Assembly (NCBI RefSeq): GCF_030817215.1
Contig: NZ_JAUSZA010000001.1
Coordinates: 3,880,501 to 3,944,500, forward strand
Origin: Paenibacillus sp. V4I3
GTDB lineage: Bacteria; Bacillota; Bacilli; Paenibacillales; NBRC-103111
Reading direction: 5' to 3'
DNA length: 64,000 bases
Below are positions 17,919 to 26,654 of this stretch, piece by piece (within the stretch, counting starts at the first letter, position 1; every line of letters starts with the position of its first letter). Below the pieces are notes generated by a model. The model saw only the letters and a list, made by a program, of their open reading frames with translations. It did not search any database and was not told where the DNA came from. A program made the translations under genes and the position numbers.

Positions 17919-17948
17919 TCCGAGTTAAAGCCCCCCGTTTTTGCTAGT

Positions 17949-17970
17949 ATTGTATCATAAAGCGCTCTCA
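17949..17970 (-). promoter_or_regulatory. Kinase promoter -10 with overlapping cre-like site
   Basis: On the minus strand a TACAAT -10 box (17954-17949) lies next to the cre-like palindrome ATAAAGCGCTCTCA (17957-17970 on plus; 12 of 14 consensus positions). A CcpA complex here would block initiation, giving glucose repression; inferred. Confidence 0.4.
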
Positions 17971-18083
17971 TTTAGAGGGAAAACGCGTTGGAGCCGTCGT
18001 GAACAATATGAACAAAATGCCCAAAACGATGTTATTATAATTAATCTTGTTAAACTTCTCAAATTTCTATTCAGGTGATATTC

Positions 18084-18097
18084 TGAAAGCGCTTCAA
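18084..18097 (+). promoter_or_regulatory. cre-like CcpA site before tctCBA
   Basis: TGAAAGCGCTTCAA matches the cre consensus at 13 of 14 positions and is centred on the AGCGCT palindrome, about 50 bases before the tctC start. Confidence 0.5.
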
Positions 18098-18143
18098 AGA
18101 AAGCGGATTCACATTTAACACCAAAAAGTTGGAGGGGTTTCAT

Positions 18144-19211
18144 TTGATAAAAAATGTCTTAGCAGCATCTTTGAAAGTAACATCGATCAGTTTATTAGCA
18201 ATCTCCTTGGCAGCATGCGGTAATGGGGCAGCTAAACCAACAGACGCAACGGGTGACAAGGCCAAAGAAACAACAGCACCAGCACAAGCGGCATCCAAAT
18301 ATCCAGAAAAAGCGCTGAGCATCATCGCGCCATCCGGTGCAGGCGGCGGTTGGGATATGACGGCTCGTACGATTGCCAAAGTATTGTCGGAAACGAAAGC
18401 ACTTGATAAGCCGATTTCGGTTGAAAATAAACCGGGTGGAGGCGGTACCGTCTTCATGGCGGAATATGCTACGAAAGATGTGAAAGACAATTACAAATTG
18501 TTCGTTAGCTCACCGCCTATTCTTATTAACCATCTGAAAAAAGAAGGCAACACGCCATACGGTTATACAGATACAACGCCACTTGCTCAATTGACGAAGG
18601 ATTATGGCGCAGTTGCGGTTGCGGCAAACTCAAAATATAAAGATTTGAAATCACTGTTGGATGATATGAAAGCGGATCCTACGAAACTGACGGTTGCTGG
18701 TGGTTCTGCACCAGGCTCTATGGATCATCTGGTTTCCATTCTTCCTGCCTTCAAATACGGTATCGACCCGAAAAAGGTGAAATACGTATCCTATGATGGC
18801 GGCGGGGAAGCGGTAACAGCATTGCTTGGCGGTAATGCGGATGTACTTGGAACTGATGCATCTTCCTTAGATCAGTATGTAAAAGCTGGCAAAATCAGAG
18901 TGCTTGCTGTGGCATCTCCGCAACGACTTGGTGGCAGCATGAAAGATGTTCCAACGATGAAAGAGCAAGGTGTTGACGCTGAGTTCTTAATCTGGCGCGG
19001 CTTCTTCGGACCTAAGAATATGGACGCTGGGGCGAAAAAGTTCTGGGAAGATACGATCAAGAAAATGGTTGATTCCGATACATGGAAAAAAGAAATGACA
19101 GCAAACAACTGGGAAACAGATTATAAAAAAGCGGATGATTTCAAAGCTTTCCTAGGTCAGCAAGAAACGCAATTGAAAGATATGTTGACAGCTTTGGGTA
19201 TGCAGAAATAA
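18144..19211 (+). CDS. tctC: Tripartite tricarboxylate transporter substrate-binding lipoprotein TctC
   Basis: Extracellular receptor of the TTT family, 355 residues, lipid-anchored (signal peptide with LAISLAAC; lipidated Cys25). Family motifs include ALSIIAPSGAGGGWDMTART (start of the mature domain), VENKPGGGGTVFMAEYA, and GGSAPGSMDHL. Start TTG 18144 was chosen because TTGGAGGGG ends 6 bases upstream; an alternative TTG at 18129 falls inside this ribosome site. It is the first gene of tctCBA and lies divergent from a DctS/MalK-type two-component system that probably controls it. It binds citrate, tricarballylate or a related organic acid and hands it to TctA/TctB. Confidence 0.92.
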   Translation: MIKNVLAASLKVTSISLLAISLAACGNGAAKPTDATGDKAKETTAPAQAASKYPEKALSIIAPSGAGGGWDMTARTIAKVLSETKALDKPISVENKPGGGGTVFMAEYATKDVKDNYKLFVSSPPILINHLKKEGNTPYGYTDTTPLAQLTKDYGAVAVAANSKYKDLKSLLDDMKADPTKLTVAGGSAPGSMDHLVSILPAFKYGIDPKKVKYVSYDGGGEAVTALLGGNADVLGTDASSLDQYVKAGKIRVLAVASPQRLGGSMKDVPTMKEQGVDAEFLIWRGFFGPKNMDAGAKKFWEDTIKKMVDSDTWKKEMTANNWETDYKKADDFKAFLGQQETQLKDMLTALGMQK

Positions 19212-19286
19212 GAGAGCCTTTGGATGCTGGGGAGAAGCGAATTTGACTTCTTCCCATGCACGAAGGGCGGGAGGTTGAGAAGGCAT

Positions 19287-19745
19287 ATGAATACCATGTT
19301 TGACCGTTATGCAGGTATCGTTTTTTTCGCTATCGGCACCACATTTGTGATCGGCAGCAGGAGCATTTCAACAAGTGCATATGGCAGTAATGTAGGCGCA
19401 AATATATTCCCAATGATGCTGGGGTCTTTCCTAGCATTAATGAGCATTCGTCTCATTTACGATACATTCCGCAAGCAGCAAACGCAAAAGCATAAAGAAA
19501 ATTTGGATTACAAAAGATTTGGTATCATTTTCGTTTCAGCAGTCCTATATGCGTTATTTCTGGAAGATATCGGATTCGTCATCTCCACGTTTCTCTTTTT
19601 AATGATTGGGTTCCAAACGATGCAAAAAGGTAGAGTTTGGGTTTCACTTTTGATCTCAGCTGCATTTTCCTACGGGGTGTATTCGCTGTATGTGAATGGA
19701 TTGGATGGGTCGCTTCCTGGATTCCCAACTTGGTTAGGCTTCTAA
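19287..19745 (+). CDS. tctB: Tripartite tricarboxylate transporter small membrane subunit TctB
   Basis: Small integral membrane subunit of the TTT carrier, 152 residues, with four predicted helices (IVFFAIGTTFVIGS, FPMMLGSFLALMSIRLIY, FGIIFVSAVLYALF, then FVISTFLFLMIGF plus a C-terminal helix). Sequence conservation in this family is low, so the call rests mostly on size, topology and its place between tctC and tctA. Start ATG 19287 follows GAGGTTGAGAAGG; the frame is open from 19224 but without a better start. It lies 75 bases after tctC and 55 before tctA. Confidence 0.85.
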   Translation: MNTMFDRYAGIVFFAIGTTFVIGSRSISTSAYGSNVGANIFPMMLGSFLALMSIRLIYDTFRKQQTQKHKENLDYKRFGIIFVSAVLYALFLEDIGFVISTFLFLMIGFQTMQKGRVWVSLLISAAFSYGVYSLYVNGLDGSLPGFPTWLGF

Positions 19746-19800
19746 GATATCGCTTACGCAGTGGGTTTGCTAAAAAGCAAGCTCTAAGGAGGTTATTGAA

Positions 19801-21327
19801 ATGAGCACGATTGATTATGTGCTTCATGGCTTGGGTACTGCAATGCAGTGGCACAATGTCGTGTTTGTTTTTCTAGGCGTATTAATTGGTACAGTGGTAG
19901 GTGTCCTACCCGGGATTGGACCCATGAGCGGTGTAGCTCTGTTAATCCCGATTACAGCGACTATGACCGCAGGATTAGGCCCTGAAGAAGCCGCGACGAG
20001 CTCCATTATTCTGCTCGCTGGTGTCTATTATGGAGCGATGTATGGAGGTTCGACGACTTCCATCCTGCTGAATACACCGGGAGAATCTTCTTCCGTAGTA
20101 ACGACCTTAGATGGTTATCAGATGGCTAAACAAGGCAGAGCCGGTGCTGCGCTTGCGATTTCGGCAATCGGTTCCTTTGCGGCTGGCATTATTTCTCTAA
20201 TAGGCCTTATCTTCCTAGCTAGGCCCTTGTCGGCAGTTGCCATTAAGTTTGGCCCAGCTGAATATTTCTCCCTCATGGTTCTCGGCTTACTCGCAATCAG
20301 CGGTCTAGCTGGTAAATCTATGGTCAAAGCTTTAATGATGACAGCTTTCGGACTGCTGCTCGCAACGATCGGGATTGATAATGTATCCGGCGTTGAACGG
20401 TTTACATTTAATATTCCGGAGCTCTATCAGGGCTTGGAATTCCTTACCGTGGCCGTAGGTACTTTCGCTGTCGGTGAAGTATTCAAGACCATTCTACAGC
20501 GGGAAGGTAACGATGGAGAATTGGCCAAAATCAATCGAATCCTACCAACGAAGCAGGATTTGAAAGATAGCGCGGCACCTATCGCTCGAGGCTCAGTTCT
20601 TGGATTTTTCATCGGGCTTTTACCTGGTGCCGGTGCTATTCTTGCCTCCTTTTTCGCTTATATTGTAGAAAAGAAAATCAGTAAAAATCCCGAGAAATTC
20701 GGGAAGGGTGCCATTGAAGGTGTAGCTTCTCCGGAAGCTGCGAATAATGCGGCATCAGGCGGCGCCATGATTCCACTTTTGACACTCGGCATTCCTTCAT
20801 CCGGGACAACTGCTATTCTGATGGGTGCTTTCATTATGTACAATGTTCAGCCGGGTCCTTTGTTATTCCAAGATCACCCGCAGCTCGCATGGGGCGTTAT
20901 TGCCAGTATGTTCGTGGGTAACCTGATGCTGCTTATTCTGAATATGCCGCTCGTCAAAGTGTTTGCCAAAGTCATTGAAACACCAACGAAATATTTGATT
21001 CCATTAATTATCGTGTTTTCCGTATTCGGAGTTTACGCGGTTCAATATTCAACGTTTGATTTGCTCTTGATTATGGGCTGCGGTCTTGTTGGGTACTTCT
21101 TATCGAAAAATGATTACCCGTTAGCACCACTGGTACTTGGTCTTATTCTTGGACCGATGCTGGAAAATAACATGCGCAGAGCATTGACCATTTCGAATGG
21201 AGATTTCATGATTTTCTTACAAAAACCTGTTTCCCTCGCCTTCTTAATTATCGGTTTCCTTTGGTTGACGATCCCGTTAATCCTAAAGATGAGAGGCAAG
21301 AATGTTCTTGTAAACGAAGAAGCATAA
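19801..21327 (+). CDS. tctA: Tripartite tricarboxylate transporter large permease TctA
   Basis: Main transport subunit, 508 residues, about 12 membrane helices, the usual size. The conserved glycine-rich loops are present: [19 protein letters not shown] near residue 40, [20 protein letters not shown] near 75-95, and the duplicated [20 protein letters not shown] near 270-290. It uses the ion gradient to import the tricarboxylate brought by TctC. Start ATG 19801, with AAGGAGG 9 bases upstream. A long hairpin follows the stop, then the AEC carrier gene, so the organic-acid module may be transcribed in two parts. Confidence 0.95.
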   Translation: MSTIDYVLHGLGTAMQWHNVVFVFLGVLIGTVVGVLPGIGPMSGVALLIPITATMTAGLGPEEAATSSIILLAGVYYGAMYGGSTTSILLNTPGESSSVVTTLDGYQMAKQGRAGAALAISAIGSFAAGIISLIGLIFLARPLSAVAIKFGPAEYFSLMVLGLLAISGLAGKSMVKALMMTAFGLLLATIGIDNVSGVERFTFNIPELYQGLEFLTVAVGTFAVGEVFKTILQREGNDGELAKINRILPTKQDLKDSAAPIARGSVLGFFIGLLPGAGAILASFFAYIVEKKISKNPEKFGKGAIEGVASPEAANNAASGGAMIPLLTLGIPSSGTTAILMGAFIMYNVQPGPLLFQDHPQLAWGVIASMFVGNLMLLILNMPLVKVFAKVIETPTKYLIPLIIVFSVFGVYAVQYSTFDLLLIMGCGLVGYFLSKNDYPLAPLVLGLILGPMLENNMRRALTISNGDFMIFLQKPVSLAFLIIGFLWLTIPLILKMRGKNVLVNEEA

Positions 21328-21336
21328 GCTGGACGA

Positions 21337-21405
21337 AAACCCCTATGATGCTGGGTGGAGCTCTGATACCAATCAGCCTCTACCTTGTGTACTAGGGGTT
21401 TCATT
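21337..21405 (+). terminator. Long hairpin after tctA
   Basis: AAACCCCTA (21337-21345) pairs with TAGGGGTTT (21393-21401), and an inner GGTGGAG/CTCTACC stem extends the structure. The T-run is short, so termination may be partial. Confidence 0.6.
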
Positions 21406-21422
21406 TCATGGAGTGAATTCAG

Positions 21423-22346
21423 ATGGACGTACTATTTCTTATCGTGCTCAATGTCATTGTACCTGTTTTTATATTAATTGGAGCTGGGGCTTTTATGCAT
21501 CGTGTATTTCATTTCGATATGAGTACACTGTCTAAGCTCAATGCGTATTTCTTACTTCCAGCCGTCTCTTTTACGAATATTTATCAAAGTAAGCTGGAAT
21601 GGAGTACGCTGCTGCAAATCGTTAGCTTTTTGCTTCTGCAAAGTATTGCTTTAATCGCGCTGAGTGTAGGAACTGCAAAGTTAGCTAAATTTGATAAAAG
21701 CTTGTCCTCCAGCTTTTCGAATAGTGTAGTGCTAAGCAATTCGGGTAATTTCGGCTTGCCGGTGTCACAGCTAGTGTTTCAGGGGAACCCGGTCGGCTTG
21801 TCTGTTCAAGTTATTGTAACCATCTATCAAAACCTTTTAACCAATACATATGGGTTGGTTAATGCTGTTTCCGCTCAAAGCCAAGGACAGAAGATGCTGC
21901 GAGAGCTTTTGAAAAACCCAATGATTCTTGCATTTTTACTTGGGTTACTGATGCATATTCTAGCGATTCCAATACCGGCATTCATATGGCATCCGCTCCA
22001 GAATGTATCTAACGCCTTCCTTGCTATAGCACTAGTTACGCTAGGTGCACAGAGTGCTTACTTGCAGTTTAAGCAGCTTAGCAGCGCACTTATTTTCAGC
22101 CTTCTCGGAAGACTTGTTGTCTCACCGATTCTCGCACTAATCTTGATTTTACTGCTTCATTTAGAAGGGACAACCGCACAAGCCTTGCTTATCGCCAGCT
22201 CATTTCCCACGTCAAGGAACAGCGCGGTATTTGCATTGGAATACGGGAATCACCCGGAATACGCGGCTCAAGTGGTCCTTCTTTCTACTTTACTCAGCAG
22301 CTTGACTGTTACCGTAGTCGTGTACGTATCGAAACTATTATTTTAG
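21423..22346 (+). CDS. AEC-family transporter (auxin efflux carrier / malate permease type)
   Basis: A 307-residue membrane protein with about ten helices in two halves. It has AEC-family features: LNVIVPVFILIGAGAFMHR at the N terminus, the helix-break motif VLSNSGNFGLPVSQLVF near residue 103, and ASSFPTSRNSAVFALEYG near residue 260. Bacterial members move malate, malonate or other organic acids. Its position between tctCBA and an NAD-malic enzyme supports malate as a substrate, but this is contextual. Start ATG 21423, with ATGGAGTG 8 bases upstream. The malic enzyme begins 31 bases after the stop. Confidence 0.85.
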   Translation: MDVLFLIVLNVIVPVFILIGAGAFMHRVFHFDMSTLSKLNAYFLLPAVSFTNIYQSKLEWSTLLQIVSFLLLQSIALIALSVGTAKLAKFDKSLSSSFSNSVVLSNSGNFGLPVSQLVFQGNPVGLSVQVIVTIYQNLLTNTYGLVNAVSAQSQGQKMLRELLKNPMILAFLLGLLMHILAIPIPAFIWHPLQNVSNAFLAIALVTLGAQSAYLQFKQLSSALIFSLLGRLVVSPILALILILLLHLEGTTAQALLIASSFPTSRNSAVFALEYGNHPEYAAQVVLLSTLLSSLTVTVVVYVSKLLF

Positions 22347-22377
22347 GCATGATGCCCGTAGAAACGAGGAGTTCACT

Positions 22378-23811
22378 TTGAAAGACACGATTGGTGGCAA
22401 AAGCATTATTCTGCGCGTGGAGCTGCAAACTGAAGCCGTTCATTTTGGACAATTAATCACCGTCATTACGGAAAATGGTGGGGATGTTATTGCCATTGAC
22501 GTTATCCAAACAGGCCCAAATTGGACGGTTCGTGATATTACTGTCACAGCATCCGAACAGGTTCAACTGGAGGCCGTCACCGGCGCCATCAAGTTGCTTC
22601 AGGGTGTAAAGCTTGTTCATGTATCGGATCGCACCTTCCTGCTTCACCTAGGTGGCAAGATCGAGATGAAGCCTAAGGTGCCGATTCAGAATCGGGACGA
22701 TCTGTCTCGGGTATATACACCCGATGTTGCGCGAGTTTGTATGGCGATTCATGAGAAGCAGGAGAATGCGTACAAACTTACAATTAAGCGGAATACGGTT
22801 GCTGTTGTTTCGGATGGCAGTGCGGTACTAGGTTTGGGAAATATCGGACCCTACGCAGCTATGCCAGTCATGGAAGGTAAGGCGATGCTCTTCAAGCAGC
22901 TCGCGGATGTCGATGCTTTTCCAATCTGCTTAGACACGCAAAACACGGAAGAAATTATTGCCACGATTAAGAATCTAGCCCCAGCTTTTGGCGGGATCAA
23001 TTTAGAGGATATCTCTTCGCCGCGTTGTTTTGAAATTGAGGAAAGGCTGCGCGAAGAGCTTGATATTCCTGTATTCCATGATGATCAGCATGGGACGGCA
23101 GTCGTTCTATATGCGGGGCTCATTAATGCACTGAAAGTCGTTGGGAAATCGATTAACGAAGCCAAGGTTGTCATTTGTGGCATTGGGGCGGCTGGCATAG
23201 CTTGCTCCAACATACTACTCGCAGCAGGTGTCAAAGAATTGATCGGAGTTGATCGAGAAGGAGCTTTGGTGAGCAGCACTTCGTATAGCAATCCCATGTG
23301 GAACTGGTACGCGGAACGGACCAACCCGAATCGACTAACGGGTTCCTTGCACGAAATTATTGAAGGGGCCGATGTCTTTATCGGATTATCCTCCGGTGGT
23401 GTGCTGAAGCGCCTCGATGTTGAGCGGATGGCGCCGCATCCCATTGTCTTCGTGATGGCGAATCCGACACCGGAGATTCATCCCGATGAGATTGAAGACA
23501 TTGCAGGCGTAATAGCGACCGGAAGGTCTGATTTCCCGAATCAGATTAATAATGTCCTATGCTTCCCAGGCATTTTTCGAGCCGCGTTAGACTGCCAGGC
23601 TACGACAATTAATGAGGAAATGAAGCTAGCTGCTTCCGCTGCTATCGCCTCTGTTGTAGCCCCGCAAGAATTGAACAAGCTGTACATTATTCCGAGTGTT
23701 TTCAATCAAGAGGTAGTTAGACGTATTCGAACAGGGGTCATTGAAGCAGCAATAAGAACCGGAGTGGCTAGGAGAATGCCGCGCGAATTCAGGTCGGGGG
23801 GATCCATATGA
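22378..23811 (+). CDS. NAD(P)-dependent malic enzyme with N-terminal ACT domain
   Basis: Oxidatively decarboxylates malate to pyruvate in the cytosol. The protein has 477 residues: an ACT domain at about 8-85 (ILRVELQTEAVHFGQLITVI), often a site of allosteric control, then the malic-enzyme core. The core shows RDDLSRVYTPDVARVC, SDGSAVLGLGNIGPYAAMPV, the metal-binding GGINLEDISSP and FHDDQHGTA, and the nucleotide-binding GIGAAGIACSN. The start is TTG 22378, with ACGAGGAG 7-8 bases upstream. The stop overlaps the HPr-like gene start (ATGA), a strong sign that the two proteins work together. With the upstream transporters it makes a path from external malate or citrate to pyruvate. Confidence 0.93.
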   Translation: MKDTIGGKSIILRVELQTEAVHFGQLITVITENGGDVIAIDVIQTGPNWTVRDITVTASEQVQLEAVTGAIKLLQGVKLVHVSDRTFLLHLGGKIEMKPKVPIQNRDDLSRVYTPDVARVCMAIHEKQENAYKLTIKRNTVAVVSDGSAVLGLGNIGPYAAMPVMEGKAMLFKQLADVDAFPICLDTQNTEEIIATIKNLAPAFGGINLEDISSPRCFEIEERLREELDIPVFHDDQHGTAVVLYAGLINALKVVGKSINEAKVVICGIGAAGIACSNILLAAGVKELIGVDREGALVSSTSYSNPMWNWYAERTNPNRLTGSLHEIIEGADVFIGLSSGGVLKRLDVERMAPHPIVFVMANPTPEIHPDEIEDIAGVIATGRSDFPNQINNVLCFPGIFRAALDCQATTINEEMKLAASAAIASVVAPQELNKLYIIPSVFNQEVVRRIRTGVIEAAIRTGVARRMPREFRSGGSI

Positions 23812-24050
23812 GTGGTTTAGGGACAAGAGCGATTGTAGAAATCAACCAAGTGGCAAATCAATTTCAATCGAGCATTGTTATCAAAGTGGGCAAGCGTTTC
23901 ATCGATGTCAAAAGCATTCTTGGTCTAAGCATTACACTCTTCAGCAACGAGGTGTACCATTTAGAAATTCATGGCCCCGACGAAGCTGAGGCTAAGCTTG
24001 CCATGGAGGAGCTATTTATCAAACATGGGCTTCCGCTTAGCGGAGTTTGA
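23808..24050 (+). CDS. HPr-like protein lacking the active-site histidine (Crh-like)
   Basis: An 80-residue HPr-fold protein. The HPr phosphorylation segment GLHARPA is replaced: the stretch aligning with it reads LGTRAIV, so the PTS-phosphorylated His15 is absent. The following helix (VANQFQSSI) and the regulatory KSILG motif around Ser36 (equivalent to HPr Ser46, the HPr kinase site) are retained. This combination matches Crh of Bacillus, which cannot carry PTS phosphate but, when Ser-phosphorylated, helps CcpA bind cre sites. Here it overlaps the malic enzyme stop by ATGA. A local regulator of the malic enzyme or of CcpA at the nearby cre sites is inferred. A strong terminator follows. Confidence 0.8.
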   Translation: MSGLGTRAIVEINQVANQFQSSIVIKVGKRFIDVKSILGLSITLFSNEVYHLEIHGPDEAEAKLAMEELFIKHGLPLSGV

Positions 24051-24136
24051 ACAGGAACGAAGGGTTGTCACTAAAGGGCAACACCGAGTGAGAACAAGAA
24101 GTGGCAACACCAATCGAGCAATCCCAAAATCTGAGC

Positions 24137-24183
24137 AAAAAACCTTCAACACCACTATTAGAGTGGAGCTGAAGGTTTTTTTA
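24137..24183 (+). terminator. Intrinsic terminator closing the malic enzyme operon
   Basis: AAAAAACCTTCA pairs with TGAAGGTTTTTTT, with an inner CACT/AGTG stem. Confidence 0.88.
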
Positions 24184-24221
24184 TCGCATTTTACTTACAT
24201 TGGAGAAGATTTGTTACACAA

Positions 24222-24408
24222 GTTGTACATCGTACAACAATTTCCATGATTTCTTCTTGTTAAACGGAAGATGTTGTATGTTGTGCAACAATTTAGCCTT
24301 CATTCCTGCTTTTGAGCTACTTTTTGCTGAGATTGTTGTACTTTCTTTTTACAACAATGGATAGGAATAATGTGGATTTACTTACCTAATGCTGTAAAAA
24401 GTACAACA
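24222..24408. promoter_or_regulatory. Cluster of GTTGTAC-type palindromes in a gene-free stretch
   Basis: In the 458-base gap after the HPr-like gene there are three inverted repeats of one kind: GTTGTAC-ATC-GTACAAC (24222-24238), GTTGTAT-GTT-GTGCAAC (24273-24289) and TTGTTGTA/TACAACAA (24333-24357), plus a half-site GTACAAC near 24401. They look like repeated operators or a small repeat family. No open frame with a ribosome site was found here. Confidence 0.45.
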
Positions 24409-24508
24409 TCAGGCAAGTAAATGTTTAAAACACCACGTTTGGGCTTGCTTGCATCAACTGTGACAAATATTCTAGTCCAAGAGCGGTGTAAGTAAGCGGT
24501 TTATCTAG

Positions 24509-24715
24509 TTATTTAACCTTAAAATGCACAACTGCGCTATACAGCATTTTACCAGCGTTCGGGTCGAACACGATGTGATGCTGAATCGCGAACACGTCCA
24601 GCAATAAAGCCTTGTTGTTATCGATTTGATCGTTGATTTGCCTTTCCAGCGTCTTCATATCATAAGCTTGAAAAAACTCGATTTTATTATCTATGCGATC
24701 CAAAAGAAAGTCCAT
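24509..24715 (-). CDS. Small DUF2536-like protein
   Basis: A 68-residue cytoplasmic protein resembling the DUF2536 family (YrzA of Bacillus), small proteins of unknown function. Shared features, recalled from the family, are an N-terminal LDRIDNKIEFF segment, a central INDQIDNNKALLLDV helix and a C-terminal YSAVVHFK strand. Start ATG 24715 has GGGAGGAG about 8 bases upstream. It stands alone, divergent from the ABC exporter pair. A 7-9-7 inverted repeat AAGTTGT/ACAACTT at 24737-24759 lies in the shared promoter region. No function can be given. Confidence 0.65.
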   Translation of the reverse strand: MDFLLDRIDNKIEFFQAYDMKTLERQINDQIDNNKALLLDVFAIQHHIVFDPNAGKMLYSAVVHFKVK

Positions 24716-24736
24716 GATCTTACTCCTCCCTAAGCT

Positions 24737-24759
24737 AAGTTGTAAAGTTAAGACAACTT
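24737..24759. promoter_or_regulatory. Inverted repeat in the divergent promoter region
   Basis: AAGTTGT (24737-24743) and ACAACTT (24753-24759) flank 9 bases between the DUF2536 gene and the ABC exporter genes. It overlaps the likely promoter region and could be an operator. It resembles the GTTGTAC-type sites 400-500 bases away. Confidence 0.35.
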
Positions 24760-24827
24760 CTCTTATTATAACGTCAATATCTGATATAGGAAGTACATCT
24801 GATTAGGCGTATACTGTAAAGGGATAC

Positions 24828-26654
24828 ATGACCGCATGTTCAGATGGATCGGGAATACCTCATTTGCTAGACAAACTTGTAGTAGGAAGTGATGTTGTTT
24901 TGAAGTCTACACGGTTATTGGTTGATTTCTTCAAAGAGAAATGGCCGTTGTACGTTGTAGCCGCATTGTCCATTTCTTTAGGTAACATTGTTCACTCGTA
25001 CTACCCCAAGCTGCTTGGCATGTTTACAGACCAGCTGCAGCAAGGACTTTTGAGCAAAACTCTTATTGTTGACTACAGTCTAAAGCTGCTGATGATTGGC
25101 GTTACATTCGGTGTTTTAGCAGCCATTGGTCAGTATATGATCATGCGTAACGGAAGACGCTTCGAGTTTGTTTCAAGAAACCGCCTGTTTAACCATTTCA
25201 CACAACTGGGCGCAACATTTTATTCAAAGAACGGCGTTGGTAAGCTGCTGAGCTATGTGATGAATGACGTAACTGTCATTCGAGAATCGATTTCCATGGG
25301 GATTAACCACGTGATAAACTCTGCGATTTTGATCACGGCTGTCATTGTTATGATGCTGTTCAGTTCGATCCCGCTCTATTTAATTCTCGTCTGTATATTG
25401 CCCTTATTGCTTATTCCTGTTCTAACCGTTCGATTTCAGCCTATTATTAAAAAGCATTCCTTGCAGGTACAAGAAGCATTGGGCAAAATGACGGAATCGG
25501 CCGAGGAACAATTCGGCGGCATACGGGTAGCCAAGAAATTCGCTGTGGAACCGATCATGGTTCGTAGATTCAGCGAAACGGTAGATCGGATTCGCGACAA
25601 CCAATTAAGATTGGTTCGGCTATCTTCCTTATTTGAAGCACTTATTCCGTTTCTGGGCGCAGTATCGCTGATCATCGCGATTGCTTTCGGGGGCTATTTG
25701 ACCATTCAAGGGCGAATTACGATTGGCCATTTCGTTGAATTAACGCTATACATACGGATGATGGTAAACCCTTTACAGCAAATTGGCCGCGTCATTAACG
25801 CCATGCAGCGCTCTCGAGCTTCGCTTGAACGAATGAACGAGCTGCTCGATTTGAAATCCGAAATTGTGCAAAACGAGCTCGCGCAAATATCCGATCTCGA
25901 TCACGAGGGAATTCGGATTGAACACTTGTCCTTTGCCTATCCTGATGATGAGGACGAAGTGCTTCATGACATAACACTGACGATTGAACCTGGTAAATCC
26001 ATTGGCATTATCGGGAAAACAGGCAGCGGTAAATCGACATTGGTGAAGCTAATGCTTAGGATATACGACCCACCGGAGGGGACGGTTTGGATTGGGGATA
26101 CGGATATTCGCGATGTGACATTAGAAAGCTTGCGAAATCAAATCGCTTACGTTCCACAAGAGGGGTTCTTATTTAGCACGACCATTCGCGATAACATCGC
26201 CTTTTATAAAAGAGAATTACCCTTAGAACAGGTTGAGCGTGCTGCCAAGAAAGCACAAATCCTCTCCAGCATTACGTCATTTCCTGAGAAGTTTGAGACG
26301 AAGCTGGGTGAGCGCGGTGTCACCTTATCAGGTGGGCAGCGTCAACGAACAAGCTTAGCTAGAGGGATCATTAAGGATTCTCCTTTGATGATTCTAGATG
26401 ATAGTGTTAGTGCTGTAGATTCCGTGACGGAGAGGCACATCATCGATACGATCCGCAAAGAGCGATTGAACAAAACGACCATTTGGATTGCTCATCGGAT
26501 CTCCGCTCTGAAGCATACGGATGAAATTATCGTGCTTCACGAAGGCAGGATTGTGCAGCGCGGCACGCACGAAGAGCTAATTGCGCAAGAAGGCTTGTAC
26601 GCCGAGCTTCATGCGATACAAGAGGGAGGTAGCGACGATGCCCAAACAGAGTAA
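24828..26654 (+). CDS. ABC exporter half-transporter, BmrC/YheI type (degenerate ATPase site)
   Basis: Up to 608 residues: six membrane helices (about 35-330) followed by an ATPase domain. Walker A is GKTGSGKST, the signature is LSGGQRQRTSLARG, and Walker B reads LMILDDSVSAVD, with Asp where the catalytic Glu normally sits. That substitution marks the non-catalytic half of heterodimeric exporters such as BmrCD. The next gene encodes the half with a normal Glu, and the two overlap by 17 bases. The complex probably exports drugs, lipids or peptides. The start is uncertain: ATG 24828 has only a weak site, while TTG 24900 (GGAAGT upstream) starts nearer to where homologues begin. Confidence 0.88.
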   Translation: MTACSDGSGIPHLLDKLVVGSDVVLKSTRLLVDFFKEKWPLYVVAALSISLGNIVHSYYPKLLGMFTDQLQQGLLSKTLIVDYSLKLLMIGVTFGVLAAIGQYMIMRNGRRFEFVSRNRLFNHFTQLGATFYSKNGVGKLLSYVMNDVTVIRESISMGINHVINSAILITAVIVMMLFSSIPLYLILVCILPLLLIPVLTVRFQPIIKKHSLQVQEALGKMTESAEEQFGGIRVAKKFAVEPIMVRRFSETVDRIRDNQLRLVRLSSLFEALIPFLGAVSLIIAIAFGGYLTIQGRITIGHFVELTLYIRMMVNPLQQIGRVINAMQRSRASLERMNELLDLKSEIVQNELAQISDLDHEGIRIEHLSFAYPDDEDEVLHDITLTIEPGKSIGIIGKTGSGKSTLVKLMLRIYDPPEGTVWIGDTDIRDVTLESLRNQIAYVPQEGFLFSTTIRDNIAFYKRELPLEQVERAAKKAQILSSITSFPEKFETKLGERGVTLSGGQRQRTSLARGIIKDSPLMILDDSVSAVDSVTERHIIDTIRKERLNKTTIWIAHRISALKHTDEIIVLHEGRIVQRGTHEELIAQEGLYAELHAIQEGGSDDAQTE

